DNA from: Campylobacterales bacterium
Lineage (GTDB): Bacteria > Campylobacterota > Campylobacteria > Campylobacterales > QNZT01
DNA length: 7,748 bases
NCBI GenBank assembly: GCA_026985685.1
Contig: JALSQA010000388.1
Location: forward strand, 1 to 7,748
Direction of reading: 5' to 3'
Each line of letters begins with the position of its first letter. The first letter of the stretch is position 1. Under the pieces are notes generated by a model. That model made no database searches. It had not been told where the DNA came from and saw only the letters and a list, made by a program, of their open reading frames with translations. Both the position numbers and the translations under genes were made by a program. This document shows, in pieces, positions 1-5,168 of the stretch.

Positions 1-105
1 TGTGAAGTGTGTGGACATATACACTATGGTAAAAAAGCCCTGGAAGTTTGTCCTGTCTGTAAACATCCACGATCATATCAGGCACGATTAAATGATATAA
101 AATAA
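1..105 (+). CDS. Rubrerythrin-family protein, C-terminal rubredoxin-like domain (5' truncated)
   Basis: The first 34 codons visible, in frame 1 and ending at TAA, encode two paired cysteine motifs: CEVCGHIH near the start and CPVCKHP about 16 residues later. This is the pattern of the rubredoxin-like Fe(SCys)4 domain that closes rubrerythrins, cytoplasmic non-haem iron proteins that reduce hydrogen peroxide in anaerobes and microaerophiles. The four-helix di-iron domain that would confirm full rubrerythrin lies outside the window, so a related rubredoxin-fusion protein is possible. It is unrelated to the flagellar genes beyond and probably ends its own transcript, since a hairpin follows 28 bases after the stop. 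The gene is partial only because the window begins inside it. Confidence 0.8.
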   Translation, partial: CEVCGHIHYGKKALEVCPVCKHPRSYQARLNDIK

Positions 106-132
106 TATTTTATACAGCTGTTTAGTTATAGG

Positions 133-163
133 AGGAGAGTTTGAATTTATTTAAATTCTCTTT
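133..163 (+). terminator. Probable terminator of the rubrerythrin gene
   Basis: Bases 135-145 pair with 150-160 (11 base pairs, loop 146-149 TTTA), and the stem can extend outward to 133/162 through G-U and A-U pairs. Two pairs inside the core are G-U when read as + strand RNA and would be C-A mismatches on the other strand, so the hairpin belongs to + strand transcripts. A short T tract (161-163) follows. The stem is AT-rich and the tract short, so termination may be inefficient. Confidence 0.45.
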
Positions 164-166
164 AAT
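161..166 (+). promoter_or_regulatory. Possible -10 box for the structured RNA
   Basis: TTTAAT matches the sigma-70 -10 consensus at five of six bases and lies 6-8 bases before GGGC at 172-175, the first paired bases of the proposed RNA. A TTGAAT at 141-146 could act as a -35 box but is only 14 bases away. Campylobacterota promoters often lack a clear -35. In this AT-rich DNA a chance match is quite possible. Confidence 0.3.
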
Positions 167-171
167 GTTAA

Positions 172-305
172 GGGCACCTACAACTCCATTAAGTTAAAGA
201 ATTATCATTTTTGGAAATGGAGACTTTAGTCCCATCTTGTAGGGGTCTAGCTGAAGCAAGACTTCCAAAGAAACTGCTTAATTTAATAGCAGTGAAGGCA
301 CTTCA
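172..305 (+). ncRNA. Candidate structured RNA (family not recognised)
   Basis: The stretch between two convergent genes folds into two long-armed helices. Helix 1: 177-183 pairs with 237-243 and 184-190 with 216-222 (seven pairs each, perfect), with a 25-base loop and a 14-base one-sided bulge. It extends outward past one mismatch by 172-175 with 245-248. That extension has two G-U pairs that only work on the + strand, which gives the orientation. Helix 2: 252-256 with 301-305, 262-265 with 294-297, and 273-278 with 288-293 around a nine-base loop. There is no long open reading frame. I could not match it to tmRNA, SRP RNA, RNase P RNA or the common riboswitch cores. A divergent 6S-type RNA is possible but unproven. 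Ends are approximate. Confidence 0.45.
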
Positions 306-316
306 AATTACAACAT

Positions 317-343
317 AGCGAAAGTAATTTAAATACTTTCGCT
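317..343. repeat. Perfect 10-bp inverted repeat at the end of the fliT-like gene
   Basis: AGCGAAAGTA (317-326) is the exact inverse of TACTTTCGCT (334-343), with a seven-base spacer; T316 and A344 add an eleventh pair. The TAA stop of the minus-strand 85-codon gene (329-331) lies in the loop. No U tract follows on either strand, so a classical Rho-independent terminator is not shown. It may shield the 3' end of the flaG-fliD-fliS message, or end the proposed + strand RNA. Confidence 0.4.
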
Positions 344-586
344 AAAAGTTGCTTCTTCGTGATAAGTGTTTAGGAATTTTTTTCCTTTTTGTATTTTTTC
401 CATGTTTTCTTTTAAAACTTTTTGCTCTTTTGCGATGAGTTTTTTTGATTCATTGATCAGTGATACGGCTGATCTTAGTTGATTGATATCTTTAATCTCA
501 GGCATCTCATCCAAAAGTATTTCCAATCGCTCAAAATCTCTTTTGATTATTGCGATTTTAAACTCCTCAAGCCATTTCGTGCTCAA
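329..586 (-). CDS. Small helical protein in the fliT position, candidate flagellar chaperone
   Basis: This 85-residue, highly charged protein appears almost wholly alpha-helical, with a long Lys/Glu-rich probable coiled coil over about residues 33-72 and no membrane segment. The start is TTG, not ATG: an AGAGGAG ribosome binding site lies seven bases upstream and the next in-frame ATG is codon 28. It overlaps the end of fliS by 20 bases, so translation is probably coupled. FliT, a cytoplasmic chaperone for the cap protein FliD, is likewise small and helical, and a gene in this place after fliS in Helicobacter pylori is annotated fliT as I recall. The assignment rests on position, size and helicity; no diagnostic FliT motif is visible. 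The coding region is clear, the function inferred. Confidence 0.75.
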   Translation of the reverse strand: MSTKWLEEFKIAIIKRDFERLEILLDEMPEIKDINQLRSAVSLINESKKLIAKEQKVLKENMEKIQKGKKFLNTYHEEATFSESI

Positions 587-947
587 CGCTTGTCTCCTCT
601 TTCCAAGTCTCTAAAAGTACACGTACCACATGAATAATTGTATCAAGTTCTTGTGTGGAATTTTTGATATTTGCCTGATTTAATGATTTTATCTGGTGCA
701 TATATAAACCACTTAGATAAGCAGTCATTTGACTACCATCATTGCTTAATGAATTGATTAACTCTATAAATATATCATTTGAACGGTTGATCCATTTTGC
801 TTTGGCTTGGGTGTCGTTTTCTTCTATAGCTCGTTTTGCCAAAGATGTAAATTTTAAAAGTCCCTCATAAAGCATTTCTATGAGTTTTTCAGGTGAGTAG
901 ACTCCTGTTTGGTTTTGGCTATATGCTGCAAATGCTTGGTTTCTCAT
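567..947 (-). CDS. fliS: Flagellin export chaperone FliS
   Basis: FliS binds the disordered C-terminus of newly made flagellin in the cytoplasm, prevents early polymerisation and delivers it to the type III export gate. The 126-residue length is normal for the family. The N-terminus carries the typical A-Y-x-x-N-Q-x-x-x-x-Y-S-P-E-K-L-I-x-M-L-Y-E-G pattern (about residues 8-30), followed by helices matching the family's helical bundle, with a conserved-looking WKEE segment near residues 115-118. The ATG is preceded by AAGGGGA. It lies 24 bases after fliD and overlaps the TTG-started gene downstream by 20 bases, the standard fliD-fliS arrangement. No abnormal features were seen. Confidence 0.95.
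   Translation of the reverse strand: MRNQAFAAYSQNQTGVYSPEKLIEMLYEGLLKFTSLAKRAIEENDTQAKAKWINRSNDIFIELINSLSNDGSQMTAYLSGLYMHQIKSLNQANIKNSTQELDTIIHVVRVLLETWKEETSVEHEMA
594..600 (-). promoter_or_regulatory. Shine-Dalgarno that fixes the TTG start of the fliT-like gene
   Basis: On the minus strand AGAGGAG is followed by seven bases and then TTG. It lies inside the fliS coding region. No other start codon with a comparable site is available in that frame, so this site is the main reason for choosing the TTG start. Confidence 0.6.
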
Positions 948-971
948 TCTTTCCCCTTAATTTTATTTATA

Positions 972-2303
972 TTATTTTTTTGATGCCAGTTCTGCATCTA
1001 TTATCGCTGTTAAACTATCCCCTTGTGCACTTAGTTTTGCGATAACCGAATCAAAAGATGCGAACTTTTTTGCCATAATATTATATCGGTCATCTAACTT
1101 TTTTTGTGCACTTTTTTGCTGCTCTTCTAAACGTTTTGCACTATCTTCGAGATCTTTTGAAAGTGTTCTTAAAGGTCCGCTTGAACTTGTTTTGACATCA
1201 AATATTGCACTATCTAGTCTATTAAATGCACCATTTCTACCATCTGTACCACGAAAAAAATCTTCTACACTTTTTGAATCATTTTTTAATGCTTCTTCAA
1301 ATTTTGTTTTGTCAAACTGGATAGTTCCGTCACGCTGGATATCCATGCCAAAGTCATTTAAACTTTTGCCACCATTTGAACTTAACATGAAAGCATCTTT
1401 GATTCTGCTTTGGGCTGATCTTATGGAAGAATCTCCTTGAAACAATCCAGCAGTTTTACTTGTTTTATCAAATTTTGTACTATCACTAAAACCTTTTACA
1501 AAAGCATTATATTTTTCTACAAATTTATCCATACCCTCTATGAGTTTATCATTATCAGCTTTGATAGAAACATTTGTAACACCTTCATTTTTTAATGTAA
1601 GCGAAACTCCTTCTATCAAATCATCTACTTTGTTTGATGATCTTGTGATATCAATTCCATTGTAGTTAAATTTTGCATCTTTTGCCCCTTCTCCCACTTG
1701 ATCAAAATTATAATCACCTGTTACAGTTATGTTATTAGAAACTCCTGTATCTTTTGATTTTAAGATGAGTTTATAAGGATCACTTCCACCTACATTTAAT
1801 ATAGAAGCTTCTACCTTCCCATCAGTAGCTTCACCTATCTTTTTGGCTACATCTTTTAAAGAGTCAGTTGATGATATATTGATAGAAACAGAGTCGCTAT
1901 CACCTAATTGCAAAGTCATAGTACCCTCACCAAAGAGAGCATCTTCATATCCATAACCTTGCTGTGATTGTTTGATATCATGTGTGGCTAAGTTTTTGAC
2001 ATCAAGGCTAAAGTTTGCCTCTTTTGCTTTATCTGTTGCATCTAAAGTGATAGAACTTCCTGAGAGAGAAGTCTCTTTTGCATTATAAAGATTTGGATCA
2101 GAAAGAGCTATTACTTCCGTATTCATGCCACTTATGAGCTTTTTTAATTCACCCAGTTTCTGGCTTTTTAGTCCATTTAATTCTATCTTTTGCTCTATAG
2201 GTTTGATAATAGAAGATTTGTCTGCATCTTTTAGTTTATCTATCACATCAAATGAAAGAGCACCGCCACTTCCGATACCTAGTGTGCTGAGTGTTCCTGC
2301 CAT
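972..2303 (-). CDS. fliD: Flagellar filament cap protein FliD (HAP2)
   Basis: FliD forms the oligomeric cap at the filament tip that folds exported flagellin into place. At 443 residues, the N-terminus shows the typical SxLGIGSGG segment (about 6-14) and the FliD_N region (to about 110). A middle part follows, then the FliD_C region with NYNGIDITRSSNKVDDLIEG (about 214-233), GLFQGDSSIRSAQSRI (286-301) and GMDIQRDGTIQFD (319-331). A coiled-coil segment at about 376-408 and the closing RYNIMAKKFASFDSVIAKL helix (406-424) complete the D0/D1 core. It starts three bases after flaG with AAGGA upstream. It is much shorter than the roughly 640-690-residue FliD of Campylobacter and Helicobacter, so the outer variable domains are probably reduced; the reading frame is intact. 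Confidence 0.96.
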   Translation of the reverse strand: MAGTLSTLGIGSGGALSFDVIDKLKDADKSSIIKPIEQKIELNGLKSQKLGELKKLISGMNTEVIALSDPNLYNAKETSLSGSSITLDATDKAKEANFSLDVKNLATHDIKQSQQGYGYEDALFGEGTMTLQLGDSDSVSINISSTDSLKDVAKKIGEATDGKVEASILNVGGSDPYKLILKSKDTGVSNNITVTGDYNFDQVGEGAKDAKFNYNGIDITRSSNKVDDLIEGVSLTLKNEGVTNVSIKADNDKLIEGMDKFVEKYNAFVKGFSDSTKFDKTSKTAGLFQGDSSIRSAQSRIKDAFMLSSNGGKSLNDFGMDIQRDGTIQFDKTKFEEALKNDSKSVEDFFRGTDGRNGAFNRLDSAIFDVKTSSSGPLRTLSKDLEDSAKRLEEQQKSAQKKLDDRYNIMAKKFASFDSVIAKLSAQGDSLTAIIDAELASKK

Positions 2304-2306
2304 CGT

Positions 2307-2672
2307 TTATCCTTTTTTGTCAAAGAGGGTTCCTACAAGATCTTTCATGCTTTCGCTGATCTTCATAGCCTCTTCGCTTGGTAATTTTCTGATAATTTTG
2401 CCACTAGATTTATCAATAACATTTAGATAAAACTGGTCTATCTTGTCGTTATAAGCAAATCGTACATCAAGATTTAACTCTTCACTCATTTTATTGAACT
2501 CTTTGGTTGTCTCTTTGAGTTTGGCTTTATCACTTTGTTGTGAGTGGATATCGGATTGTTTTATATTTTCTTGTGTTTTTATTTCTACATTACTATTTTG
2601 CTCTATAGGTTTGACTAAAGTATATAGAGATGTTGGTGTATTTTTTGGATTATTAACCATCATAGTTTCCAT
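2307..2672 (-). CDS. flaG: FlaG-family flagellar protein
   Basis: The protein has 121 residues. Residues 1-60 are polar, low in complexity and probably disordered. Residues 68-98 contain the FlaG signature: LDVRFAYND, then FYLNVIDKSSGKIIRKLP, ending in a short helix. FlaG proteins influence filament length or assembly in several polar flagellates, though their mechanism is not settled. The ATG at 2670-2672 has a strong TAAGGAG site six bases upstream. A second pair of Met codons follows at residues 4-5, but the first start fits that site best. It heads the flaG-fliD-fliS-fliT-like operon, with only three bases before fliD. The upstream region contains only a weak FliA-like site. Confidence 0.92.
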   Translation of the reverse strand: METMMVNNPKNTPTSLYTLVKPIEQNSNVEIKTQENIKQSDIHSQQSDKAKLKETTKEFNKMSEELNLDVRFAYNDKIDQFYLNVIDKSSGKIIRKLPSEEAMKISESMKDLVGTLFDKKG

Positions 2673-2727
2673 GTGCTACTCCTTAGCAAAATCTCTTGTT
2701 TGGTTTATGAGACTTTCTCTAACAACA

Positions 2728-2754
2728 ACATCGGTACAATTTTTAACAATAGTG
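2728..2754 (-). promoter_or_regulatory. Weak sigma-28-like site upstream of flaG
   Basis: On the minus strand ACCGATGT (2735-2728) resembles the FliA -10 box. The segment eleven bases further upstream, CACTATTG (2754-2747), is a poor -35, matching TAAAGTTT at three of eight positions. It lies 56 bases before the flaG start. It is far weaker than the two good FliA sites in this window, so flaG may use another sigma factor. Confidence 0.25.
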
Positions 2755-2780
2755 AAAAAATATCTCTTATTTACAATAAA

Positions 2781-2791
2781 ATTTGATAAAA
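2781..2791 (+). promoter_or_regulatory. Putative sigma-70 -10 element for the gene starting at 2834
   Basis: ATTTGATAAAA followed by TG forms an AT-rich extended -10 region. A near-identical TTTGATAAAAT string occurs upstream of the gene at 7638. It lies about 43-53 bases before the chosen ATG. No -35 is evident, which is common in Campylobacterota housekeeping promoters. This is the only clear candidate for driving the unknown gene and rsmD. Confidence 0.4.
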
Positions 2792-2812
2792 TGTATTAAA
2801 AATTTACATTTT
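2788..2812. repeat. Eight-bp inverted repeat at the expected transcription start
   Basis: AAAATGTA (2788-2795) and TACATTTT (2805-2812) are perfect inverse copies nine bases apart. The dyad begins in the putative -10 region and covers the likely start of the + transcript, so it could be an operator for a dimeric regulator or a 5'-end hairpin. AT-rich sequence makes chance dyads more likely. Confidence 0.3.
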
Positions 2813-2833
2813 GTGACAAAAAGGCATTTTTTT

Positions 2834-3181
2834 ATGAAAATTACAATCAAATGTTCATCAGTACTTTTGAAAAAGACTCTTATGCTCTATTTGCAGCCAT
2901 ATCTTTTCGAGGAAGAGTTGTGTGATATCATCATCTCTGATCGTAAAATAAAAACCTCTAAAGTTCTTTTTCGTATAGGATTTGATAAGAAAGCTGATTT
3001 GACTGAGCCTTTTACTCATCAAGAGTTGATTGAAAAATTACGAAATTTTTATAATGAAAATCCAAAATTACAACATATCAAGCCTACCAAAGAGGAGTTA
3101 GAAGCGGTGATTGAAAAACTAAATAAAAAGCATCAGGAAAAAATAGCAAAACTCTTAAAGAATTATCATGAAAAGTGCTAA
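2834..3181 (+). CDS. Unrecognised 115-residue protein upstream of rsmD
   Basis: The function is not recognised. The N-terminal half has short hydrophobic strands and helices (KITIKCSSVLL, DIIISDR, VLFRIGF, then ADLTEPFTHQELIEKLRNFY at 54-73) whose order faintly recalls a response-regulator receiver fold, but no clear phosphoacceptor Asp pattern is present, so any such domain would be degenerate. The last 35 residues are a Lys/Glu-rich helix. I chose ATG at 2834 with AAAAAGG about ten bases upstream. A longer TTG-started version from 2783 would run through the putative promoter and lacks a binding site. The gene overlaps rsmD by 14 bases, and in Campylobacter jejuni a hypothetical gene occupies the same place before the methylase and flgI, as I recall. 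That conserved linkage suggests, without proving, a flagellar or ribosome-related role. Confidence 0.8.
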   Translation: MKITIKCSSVLLKKTLMLYLQPYLFEEELCDIIISDRKIKTSKVLFRIGFDKKADLTEPFTHQELIEKLRNFYNENPKLQHIKPTKEELEAVIEKLNKKHQEKIAKLLKNYHEKC

Positions 3182-3758
3182 ATTAACACTCCAGATCCAA
3201 GCAGGTAAATACAAAGGCAAGAAGATTCAAATCCCTTCAAAAACAACCACAAGATCTACTAAGTCGATTCTAAAAGGATCAGTTTTTGATTCACTTCAAA
3301 ATACAATCATAGACAAAACTTTTGTAGAAGTGTTTGGTGGAAGTGGTTCTATGGGACTTGAAGCTTTGAGCCGTGGTGCGAAGATGGCATATTTTATAGA
3401 GTTAAATCGACCTGCTTCTAAAGTATTAGAACAAAATTGCCAAAATATTGATCCTTTACATACTAAAGTTTTAAAAGGTGATAGTTTTGATTTGTATTTA
3501 CCTCTTGTTGAGCGTTTAGCAAAAGATAATGAAAAAGTTTTTTTATATTTTGATCCTCCTTTTGATATTCGAGAAGGTATGGATGGTATTTATGATAAAG
3601 TATTGAATTTAATTGCCAAAACACCTGTAGATATTGTAGAAAAGATTATAATAGAACATATAAGTTCTGTCAAGTTTGATGAAAATATCGGACCATTCAA
3701 ACAGCAAAAATCTAAAAAATTTGGTAAAAGTACTCTTAGTTTTTATACTGTGGCATAA
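3168..3758 (+). CDS. rsmD: 16S rRNA (guanine966-N2)-methyltransferase RsmD
   Basis: RsmD transfers a methyl group from S-adenosylmethionine to N2 of G966 of 16S rRNA during 30S assembly. The 196-residue length is typical. It begins with the family's IQAGKYKGKKI-like strand (about 10-20) and a Thr/Arg/Ser-rich loop (25-35). Next come the SAM-binding motif I FGGSGSMGLEALSRGA (56-71), an acidic Glu at about 78, and the catalytic DPPF (129-132), the form of the (D/N)PP(Y/F) motif used by amino methyltransferases. Older annotations call such genes putative DNA methylase. It overlaps the preceding gene by 14 bases, suggesting coupled translation, with only a weak binding site of its own. Its last codons contain the sigma-54 promoter for flgI. 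Confidence 0.9.
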   Translation: MKSAKLTLQIQAGKYKGKKIQIPSKTTTRSTKSILKGSVFDSLQNTIIDKTFVEVFGGSGSMGLEALSRGAKMAYFIELNRPASKVLEQNCQNIDPLHTKVLKGDSFDLYLPLVERLAKDNEKVFLYFDPPFDIREGMDGIYDKVLNLIAKTPVDIVEKIIIEHISSVKFDENIGPFKQQKSKKFGKSTLSFYTVA

Positions 3759-3766
3759 ATTTTGCT
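3751..3766 (+). promoter_or_regulatory. Sigma-54 (RpoN) -24/-12 promoter for flgI-flgJ
   Basis: TGGCAT (3751-3756), five bases, then TTGCT (3762-3766) matches the sigma-54 consensus TGGCAC-N5-TTGCW at all but one base, with the required GG-N10-GC spacing (GG 3752-3753, GC 3764-3765). It spans the rsmD stop codon (3756-3758). Transcription would start near 3777, about 25 bases before the flgI ATG. Rod, ring and hook genes are commonly RpoN-dependent under FlgR-type activators in Campylobacterota. Confidence 0.75.
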
Positions 3767-3801
3767 AACTTTAAGTCATCATACCAAAATGAAGGCTTTT
3801 T

Positions 3802-4830
3802 ATGCACAAAGTGTTGCTTATACTTTTAATAACTTTAGAATTTTTACACGCAACTAAAATCAGAGATATCGCTAGTGTTGTAGGTGTGCGTGAAAACCAG
3901 CTTATAGGTTATGGCTTAGTAGTAGGGCTAAATGGAACAGGAGATGGTTCATCATTGCAGTTTACAAGACAAGCCATATCTAGTATGCTCCAAAGTGTAA
4001 ATGTCAAAGTAGATCCTAGAAATATAAAATCCAAAAATGTCGCAGCGGTTATGGTAACAGCAAAATTACCTGCATTTTCAAGACATGGAGATCAGATAGA
4101 TATAGAAGTCTCTTCAATGGGAGATGCAAAATCAATCATAGGTGGTACACTGCTACTTACAGCTCTTCGTGGTGTAGATGGTAATATTTATGCTTTAGCA
4201 CAAGGAAGTATAGAGAAGGGATATACAGCAGATAAACGAAATAGACGAAAAGGTACAAAAGCCAGGATATTTAAGGGTGCAATCGTTGAAAAAGAGATAG
4301 ATTTTGATCTATACCATAAAAACACGATTCGTTTAAGTCTAAAAAAAGCAGATTTTTCTACTGCGGTTAAAATAGAGAAAAAATTAAATAATAGATTTGG
4401 TTTAGGATGTGCAGTTGCACTTGACCCTCGTACTATTGAAATACACCGACCCACAAGTCAAAGTATGGTAGAATTTCTAGCAACGGTAGACAATACAGAT
4501 ATTCCTTTTCAGGGGGCAAATAAAATTGTCATAGATGAAAAAACAGGTACAGTAGTAGCAGGTGTAAATATACTTGTAGAACCTGTGGTAGTCACGCATG
4601 GTGATTTGACGATCAAAATATCTTCTATGGCAACACTACCTGTCAAAACAAAAGGTGATGTTTATATCGATCCTTCAAACAATGTCATCAACATGAAATA
4701 TGGAGAAGTTACTGTGGCAAATATCGCAAGAGCACTGCAAAAGCTAGGTTCAAAACCTGAAGATATCATCGATATTTTCCACTCTATCAAACAAGCTGGT
4801 GCAATTTCTGCACAATTAGAGGTTATCTAA
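3802..4830 (+). CDS. flgI: Flagellar P-ring protein FlgI
   Basis: FlgI is secreted by Sec and polymerises around the rod in the peptidoglycan layer as the P ring. The 342 residues begin with a signal peptide: a basic start, the hydrophobic stretch VLLILLITLEFL, and a likely cut after L-H-A at residue 17. The mature start TKIRDIASVVGVRENQLIGY is the family hallmark, followed by GLVVGLNGTGDG (about 38-49). The C-terminus GEVTVANIARALQKLG...AGAISAQLEVI is also typical. An acidic residue (Glu13) inside the signal core is slightly unusual. The upstream GAAGG is a modest binding site. The gene lies 43 bases after rsmD behind the sigma-54 site, and its TAA shares a base with the flgJ start. Confidence 0.96.
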   Translation: MHKVLLILLITLEFLHATKIRDIASVVGVRENQLIGYGLVVGLNGTGDGSSLQFTRQAISSMLQSVNVKVDPRNIKSKNVAAVMVTAKLPAFSRHGDQIDIEVSSMGDAKSIIGGTLLLTALRGVDGNIYALAQGSIEKGYTADKRNRRKGTKARIFKGAIVEKEIDFDLYHKNTIRLSLKKADFSTAVKIEKKLNNRFGLGCAVALDPRTIEIHRPTSQSMVEFLATVDNTDIPFQGANKIVIDEKTGTVVAGVNILVEPVVVTHGDLTIKISSMATLPVKTKGDVYIDPSNNVINMKYGEVTVANIARALQKLGSKPEDIIDIFHSIKQAGAISAQLEVI

Positions 4831-5129
4831 TGGCTCTTACTTCCATCGATAATTCTATCGCATTAGATGCTTTAAATAAAAAAAAGTTTACTCCAACTAA
4901 TGATGATGTTAAATTACGGGAACAAACAGATCAATTTGAATCTTTTTTACTCAAACAAATACTTGATATCTCTCTTAAAAGCGACCATAAACTTTTTGGA
5001 AAAGATGCCGGAGACAAGATATATCAATCCATGTATAACGATAGTATCTCAAAAGCTGTTGGCGGAAATATTGGATTTAGTCAAATGCTCTTTGACTTCT
5101 TAAAGGAACAAAATAAATTACATGGATAA
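4830..5129 (+). CDS. flgJ: Short FlgJ, rod-binding domain only
   Basis: This 99-residue protein matches the N-terminal rod-binding part of FlgJ, which caps the growing rod in the periplasm: LREQTDQFESFLLKQIL (about 28-44), then GDKIYQSMYNDSISKAVGGNIGFSQMLFDFL (about 61-91). The muramidase (glucosaminidase) domain fused to FlgJ in enteric bacteria is missing. That is normal for Campylobacterota, where a separate enzyme opens the peptidoglycan. There is no signal peptide, in line with export through the flagellar apparatus. The ATG overlaps the flgI stop as TAATG, with AGAGG seven bases before it, so translation is coupled. A weak terminator follows, so flgI-flgJ look like a two-gene RpoN unit. 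Confidence 0.9.
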   Translation: MALTSIDNSIALDALNKKKFTPTNDDVKLREQTDQFESFLLKQILDISLKSDHKLFGKDAGDKIYQSMYNDSISKAVGGNIGFSQMLFDFLKEQNKLHG

Positions 5130-5135
5130 TTAAAC

Positions 5136-5168
5136 ATCTTTGATTTTCTAAAAAAGTTAAAGATTTTT
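5136..5168 (+). terminator. Weak terminator after flgJ
   Basis: Bases 5136-5147 pair with 5153-5164 (12 pairs, two of them G-U, loop CTAAA at 5148-5152), followed at once by TTTT (5165-5168). The G-U pairs fit + strand RNA. Only one pair is G-C, so the hairpin is weak and read-through into flgN is likely. Its 3' arm and tail overlap the -35 of the following sigma-28 promoter. Confidence 0.45.

Noticed and set aside
172..305. Assignment of the structured region to tmRNA, SRP RNA, RNase P RNA, a tRNA or a common riboswitch (TPP, cobalamin, FMN, SAM, c-di-GMP)
   Set aside because: None of their conserved cores, such as GGTTCGAATCC of tRNA-like ends or the GGAAG/AGCA tetraloop region of SRP RNA in proper context, is visible.
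2125..2430. 101-codon + strand frame opposite fliD and flaG
   Set aside because: It is the antisense of conserved FliD N-terminal and FlaG C-terminal coding sequence; its hydrophobic, Ser-rich translation is a by-product.
2737..2746. TAAAAATT upstream of the CCGATG of flaG as a sigma-28 -35 box
   Set aside because: It lies only two bases from ACCGATGT instead of the required eleven.
2673..2760. Sigma-54 promoter for flaG-fliD
   Set aside because: The only suitably placed TTGC on the minus strand, next to the flaG ribosome site, has no GG ten bases before its GC.
2783..2833. TTG-started N-terminal extension of the 115-residue unknown protein
   Set aside because: It lacks a ribosome binding site, runs through the putative -10 and the dyad, and adds a sequence with no evident structure. 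ATG at 2834 has AAAAAGG upstream.
3168..3758. DNA-modifying methyltransferase of a restriction system
   Set aside because: DPPF and motif I also fit DNA N-methylases, but length, the N-terminal AGKYKGKK strand, the GLEALSRGA motif and the absence of any nuclease or specificity gene match RsmD.
4188..4454. 88-codon minus-strand frame inside flgI
   Set aside because: It is fully antisense to conserved flgI sequence, with no ribosome site or promoter.
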